NCBI GenBank assembly: GCA_015688915.1
Contig: JAATGX010000231.1
Location: forward strand, 1 to 9,406
DNA from: Desulfuromonadales bacterium
Lineage (GTDB): Bacteria > Desulfobacterota > Desulfuromonadia > Geobacterales > Pseudopelobacteraceae
Direction: 5' to 3'
DNA length: 9,406 nt
Below, in pieces: positions 5,752 to 9,406 of the stretch. Below the pieces are notes generated by a model. That model searched no databases. It was given only the letters and a program-made list of their open reading frames with translations, and was not told where the DNA came from. Position 1 is the stretch's first letter, and each line of letters begins with the position of its first letter. A program made the translations under genes and the position numbers.

Positions 5752-7122
5752 CTATTTCCCTATGCAGAAAGACGAGAAAATCATATCCAGAACATCATCC
5801 GTAGAGATTTCTCCGGTGACCTGTCCAACGGCGGACAAGGCGTCGCGCAGGTCGATCGCCAGGGTTTCCAGTTCGCGTCCTTCCTCAAGACCGGATAGAA
5901 ATCGCTGAAGATGCGACCGGGCCGAAACCAGGGCATCGCGGTGCCGGGCCCGGGAGATGGCCACGAATTCGCGGCTGTCCAAGGGAACATCATGCAAAAA
6001 TGTCGTACGGATCAGTTCCCGCAGCCCATCGACCCCCAAGGCGGCACCGGCGGATATGACGGCCTGCGGCAGGGTCGTGATCTCGGGGGGGAGTTCGATT
6101 GCCATCGGCAGGTCGCATTTGTTCAGGACAGCGATCGTGCGCTTGCCGCGAACGGCATCGAGAATGAGCCGGTCTTCGTCATCAAAGAACCTGGATGTAT
6201 CCAGGACGAACAGCACCAGATCAGCCAGCGGGATCTTGTCCAAGGCGCAGCTTATCCCTTCCCGCTCGACAACATCATCGGTATGGCGGATGCCCGCGGT
6301 ATCCAGCAGACGCACCGCCAGCCCCCCCAAGTTAATGGACTCCTCAATAACATCGCGGGTGGTGCCGGGAATAGGGGTGACAATGGCGCGATTCTCCCTG
6401 AGCAGGCAATTGAGCAGGCTGGACTTGCCGGCATTGGGCTTGCCGACAATCAGCACGGAAATCCCCTCCCGCAGGATGCGCCCCTCATCAAAACCGGACA
6501 ACAGGCGGCCAATCGACACCAGGACGTCGTCTGCGGCGACCCGCAAAGCGTCATTGTCGGTCTGGCCAATATCGTCCTCGGGAAAATCGATGTATGCCTC
6601 CACAAAGGCGAGGCTCCTGGTCAGAGCCTGGCGTATCTCTCCTATCTTGAGGGAAAGGGCGCCTTCGCGCTGGCGTTGGGCAAGGGCGAGCGATGCTTCT
6701 GTCTTTGCGGCAATGACGTCCATCACGGCCTCGGCCTGCAGCAGGTCGATCCTGCCGTTGACAAAGGCGCGGCGCGTGAACTCGCCCGGTTCGGCCAGGC
6801 GCGCGCCACAAGCCAGAACAGCGGCCAGGACCCGCTCCACCACCAGCATGCCGCCATGGCAGTGCAGTTCGAGCACATCTTCACGGGTATAGGAGTTGGG
6901 AGCACGCATCAGGACAGCCATGGCCTCGTCGATCATGCCACCGCTCTCCGGTTCGGTCACCGCGCCGTAATGCAGGTAATGGCTCGTGAAATCACCGCCC
7001 TTCCGAAACCGGAAGAGGCGACGGCCGATGGCCTCGGCGTTGCCGCCGCTGATGCGCACGATGCCGATTCCCCCTTCCCCGTGGGGGGTGCTGATGGCTG
7101 CGATGGTATCTTCAATGTACAT
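5752..7122 (-). CDS. mnmE: tRNA uridine-5-carboxymethylaminomethyl synthesis GTPase MnmE (TrmE)
   Basis: A 456-residue protein of normal family length. MnmE is a cytoplasmic GTPase that binds a folate derivative as one-carbon donor and pairs with MnmG to modify wobble U34 of tRNAs. Domains in order: an N-terminal folate-binding and dimerisation domain (about 1-120, beginning DTIAAISTPHGEGGIGIVRISG), a helical domain, an inserted G domain (about 215-375), and the helical C-terminus. GTPase motifs are G1 GKPNAGKS (227-234), G2 GTTRD (253-257), G3 DTAG (274-277) and G4 NKCD (334-337). The protein ends in CIGK, the C-terminal motif whose cysteine is conserved in the family. The ATG at 7122 has GGGGA seven bases upstream and lies 27 bases after the helicase stop; mnmG follows after 35 bases containing parS. 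It is therefore probably part of one operon from the helicase to rsmG. Confidence 0.97.
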   Translation of the reverse strand: MYIEDTIAAISTPHGEGGIGIVRISGGNAEAIGRRLFRFRKGGDFTSHYLHYGAVTEPESGGMIDEAMAVLMRAPNSYTREDVLELHCHGGMLVVERVLAAVLACGARLAEPGEFTRRAFVNGRIDLLQAEAVMDVIAAKTEASLALAQRQREGALSLKIGEIRQALTRSLAFVEAYIDFPEDDIGQTDNDALRVAADDVLVSIGRLLSGFDEGRILREGISVLIVGKPNAGKSSLLNCLLRENRAIVTPIPGTTRDVIEESINLGGLAVRLLDTAGIRHTDDVVEREGISCALDKIPLADLVLFVLDTSRFFDDEDRLILDAVRGKRTIAVLNKCDLPMAIELPPEITTLPQAVISAGAALGVDGLRELIRTTFLHDVPLDSREFVAISRARHRDALVSARSHLQRFLSGLEEGRELETLAIDLRDALSAVGQVTGEISTDDVLDMIFSSFCIGK

Positions 7123-7149
7123 GGTCGGTTCCCCGTGCCTCCGGCTGTA

Positions 7150-9406
7150 TCAGAACAGCTCCATCTGCCCCGGGTCGGGGCGCCGCTGCGGCTGCCGCCG
7201 CGCTTGGTCCGATTGCGTCAAGAGCCCCGCCGGTATTTCGCCAATAAAGCGGGACATTGGCCGGGGCGCGGGGCCGGCCCAGGGCCGGCTGGCGGACGAG
7301 GTGAGCAGCAGACGCTCCTTGGCCCTGGTCAGGCCGACATAGAAAAGCCGCCGTTCCTCTTCCACGTCCACATCTCCCCACAGGGAACAGGGGAGCACGC
7401 CTTCCTCCAGGCCGGCCAGGAAGACCACCGGGAACTCAAGTCCTTTGGCGGCGTGCAGGGTCATGAGCGCAACGGACTCGGCCCGTTCGTCGTAAACCGT
7501 GGCGTCGGCATGGCGGCTCAGATGGCGGCCGAAGGCCTCCAGGTCGCCGCCAAAGCTGCCGGCCAGGTCCAGGAGCCGCTTTGTGCCGGCCTGATCCGGG
7601 CTGATGGCGAGAAACGGCAACGTAGCGGCCAGGGCAGCGGCAAGGCCGGTTTGGGCGACGGCGTTACGGAACCGCGCCATCACCCGCTCAAGCTCCGCCA
7701 GGGTGCGTTCCGCCGCCTGCGGCAGTTCAAGGGTGGCGCAACAGGCGCGGAAATCCCCCGCAAGAGGGAGTACCGCCTCCATCCGCTGGATGCTGGCGGT
7801 CCCGATCCCCGGCAGACCGCCTGCAAGCTGGAGCCAGTCGGCCATGGCCTCCGAACCGGCCGCGGCTTGCAGGAAATAATAGGCCATCCGCATCTCCGGG
7901 GTCAGGTAAAACGGCACCGCCCCGACCAGTTGATGCGGGATGCCGCGCCGCTCCAGGGCGGCGGCGATCTCTTCGGCCTGTTTGCCGAGCCGGAACAGCA
8001 CGGCCACATCCCCGAAACTCCATTTCCGCCCCGGCCCGCCATCACCACCCCGGCCGGAATTGATGGAGAAATGTTCGATACCGCCCATCAACTCTTCGAT
8101 GCGGCGCACGATGAATTCAGCCTCGGCCGCCGGTGTGAGCGCGGAACAGGCCTCTATGACCCCCGGCCGGCCGGAACCGGCCACGAGCGGCAATCCGCTG
8201 CGCCGGCTGTTGTGGCCGATGACCGCACCGGCCGCCGTGACAACCGAAGAGGGGCAACGATAGTTACGGGTCAGGGACAACCGCTCCACTCCGGGCGTTT
8301 GGGCAAAACGAAAGAAAAACTCCAGGTCGCTCCCCCGGAAACCGTAGATGGCCTGATCCGGATCCCCGATGGCAAAGACTTGGCTGGTTTCGGCCAGGAT
8401 TCGCACCAGTTCGAACTGGCTCCCGTTCAGATCCTGAAACTCGTCCACAAAGAGATGCTCCAGCGAATCACACACTAGGCGTCGCAGACCGTCATCCGAA
8501 CCCAGTTGCTGAACAAAAACCGGGATGACGGCATCCAGGTCAGTGGCGTCCAGGCGCTTCAGTTCGTCCAGGTAGCGTTGGATATTCAAGGGAACGTCTT
8601 CGGCGGGGCAGATGAAATGATCGGCGATCTCACCGTCGAGACGGCTGCGGTCCGTTGCGCCGAGTCCGGGGAAAAGACGCTTGAGCAGGCGTTCCCGGCT
8701 GTCCGGGCCGACCGCCGTCAAGGCGGGCGCGGCACGGCGGAGCCAGTGGAGACAAAAATGGTGGAAGGTGCCCACAAATACCCGCTCTCCGGGCAATCCG
8801 GCCTCCTTCATCAGACGTTCGCGCACCTCGTCGGCCGCCTTGGTGGTGAAGGTGATAGCCACCATCCGGGACGGTTCGTTACCCGCCGCCAGCAGGGCAG
8901 CCACCCGCGCCGTCAGGGTGAAGGTCTTGCCGGTTCCCGGCCCGGCAGCCACCAGGACATGGCGGCTGGTGGACCGGATGGCGGCCATCTGCTCCGGATT
9001 GGGGCCGTCCGGTACGGAGTTGGAATATGCCTGGCTCGCAGCAGCGCCAGCCATGGCCGGCAGCACTACCCGCTCCGTCTTCTTCCGACGTCTTGTTCCG
9101 GTTGGGGCGGCGTCGCCGAACAGGCTGGCCTGACCCATCAGCCGCTCGATCTCACCCTCCTCGAAGAGTCTGATAACGCCGTACTCACCGTCAAAGCCGG
9201 GCCGACGGATGACCCGGCCGGCGCGCATGCGGTCCACCGCCTCACCAAGGATCGGCGAGGCCTGGCTGATCTCTTCCAGTGTGGCCCGCAGCAGCAGGCC
9301 GAATTCCGAACCGAAACGGGCAATGGTGCGGGCGTACTGCTCCATAACCCCCTTCGAGGCGGGCCCGACGCCGAGGATCTCCCCCAGCAGTTCGGGCAGC
9401 GGAACC
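7150..9406 (-). CDS. UvrD/Rep-type superfamily 1 helicase fused to an EndoQ-like (TIGR00375) domain, N-terminus outside window
   Basis: The frame is open to the right edge, so the true start lies beyond it; the Met at 9345 is internal. Numbering from that Met, the helicase motifs are all present: Q motif NPEQMAAI (116-123), Walker A AGPGTGKT (134-141), Ia AITFTTKAADEV (163-174), Ic VGTFHHFCLHW (191-201), motif II FVDEFQDLN (299-307), III AIGDPDQAIYGFRGSD (325-340), IV LTRNYRCP (358-365), V LMTLHAAKGLEFPVVFLAGLEEG (627-649) and VI EEERRLFYVGLTRAKERLL (662-680). This predicts an ATP-driven 3'-5' DNA helicase. Before it, PELLGEILGVGPASKGV (9396-9346) and RRPGFDGEYGVIRLF resemble the end of the TIGR00375 family (YqxK, EndoQ), which carries a PHP phosphoesterase domain. 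Archaeal EndoQ nicks DNA 5' of deaminated bases. QASLF (72-76) and the terminal QMELF (727-731) look like sliding-clamp-binding motifs. The helicase assignment is firm; the fusion partner is inferred from its tail only. Confidence 0.92.
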   Translation of the reverse strand, partial: VPLPELLGEILGVGPASKGVMEQYARTIARFGSEFGLLLRATLEEISQASPILGEAVDRMRAGRVIRRPGFDGEYGVIRLFEEGEIERLMGQASLFGDAAPTGTRRRKKTERVVLPAMAGAAASQAYSNSVPDGPNPEQMAAIRSTSRHVLVAAGPGTGKTFTLTARVAALLAAGNEPSRMVAITFTTKAADEVRERLMKEAGLPGERVFVGTFHHFCLHWLRRAAPALTAVGPDSRERLLKRLFPGLGATDRSRLDGEIADHFICPAEDVPLNIQRYLDELKRLDATDLDAVIPVFVQQLGSDDGLRRLVCDSLEHLFVDEFQDLNGSQFELVRILAETSQVFAIGDPDQAIYGFRGSDLEFFFRFAQTPGVERLSLTRNYRCPSSVVTAAGAVIGHNSRRSGLPLVAGSGRPGVIEACSALTPAAEAEFIVRRIEELMGGIEHFSINSGRGGDGGPGRKWSFGDVAVLFRLGKQAEEIAAALERRGIPHQLVGAVPFYLTPEMRMAYYFLQAAAGSEAMADWLQLAGGLPGIGTASIQRMEAVLPLAGDFRACCATLELPQAAERTLAELERVMARFRNAVAQTGLAAALAATLPFLAISPDQAGTKRLLDLAGSFGGDLEAFGRHLSRHADATVYDERAESVALMTLHAAKGLEFPVVFLAGLEEGVLPCSLWGDVDVEEERRLFYVGLTRAKERLLLTSSASRPWAGPAPRPMSRFIGEIPAGLLTQSDQARRQPQRRPDPGQMELF
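7153..7167 (-). other. C-terminal QMELF, putative beta-clamp-binding motif
   Basis: The last five codons of the helicase encode Gln-Met-Glu-Leu-Phe at the end of a tail rich in Arg, Gln and Pro, expected to be disordered. An exposed QxxLF at a C-terminus is a typical arrangement for clamp-binding proteins. Confidence 0.5.
9118..9132 (-). other. Linker QASLF, putative beta-clamp-binding motif
   Basis: These bases encode Gln-Ala-Ser-Leu-Phe between the EndoQ-like tail and the helicase Q motif, within a linker rich in Gly, Ala and basic residues. This fits the bacterial sliding-clamp-binding pattern QxxLF (ideal QL[SD]LF). Confidence 0.5.

Noticed and set aside
5911..8478. Very long plus-strand open frame of 855 codons opposite mnmE and the helicase gene
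   Set aside because: It lies antisense to two well-supported genes with complete motif sets, shows no recognisable domain, and its length is explained by codon bias of the opposite strand in GC-rich DNA.

Overview
All recognisable genes lie on the minus strand, so transcription runs from the right end of the window to the left. The content is a housekeeping, probably origin-proximal chromosomal segment of a moderately GC-rich anaerobic bacterium. MnmE/MnmG/RsmG, the futalosine-pathway enzyme MqnC, and an EndoQ-like/UvrD fusion helicase beside mnmE would fit a member of the Desulfuromonadales/Geobacterales. That assignment is inference from gene content and was not tested by a search.

Layout in the direction of transcription: (1) 9406-7150, a superfamily 1 UvrD-type helicase whose N-terminus continues beyond the window. 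The visible start looks like the tail of a PHP/EndoQ-type (TIGR00375/YqxK-like) nuclease, so this is probably a nuclease-helicase fusion, and it carries two QxxLF sliding-clamp-binding-like motifs. (2) 7122-5752 mnmE, 5716-3809 mnmG and 3812-3159 rsmG, closely packed or overlapping. (3) A gap of about 330 bases (3158-2827) without a credible gene, where parA/parB often follow rsmG in other bacteria. (4) 2826-2422, a YbgC-like hotdog thioesterase. (5) 2325-1252 mqnC, 1255-107 rnd (RNase D) and 114-1, the beginning of a family 2 glycosyltransferase. These last three overlap, and the latter two appear to use TTG starts with good ribosome binding sites.

The clearest non-coding signal is a pair of ParB-binding (parS) sites. 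One matches the TGTTNCACGTGAAACA consensus perfectly and fills most of the short mnmE-mnmG gap. The other matches 15 of 16 positions inside the mnmG coding sequence. They suggest a centromere-like segregation region close to oriC, although no parA or parB gene is visible here.

Functionally, MnmE and MnmG act together on the wobble uridine of tRNAs, and RsmG methylates 16S rRNA in the decoding region. MqnC belongs to menaquinone synthesis and RNase D to RNA 3'-end processing. The helicase fusion probably serves DNA repair, perhaps of deaminated bases. I see no mobile element, CRISPR array, tRNA or rRNA in the window.
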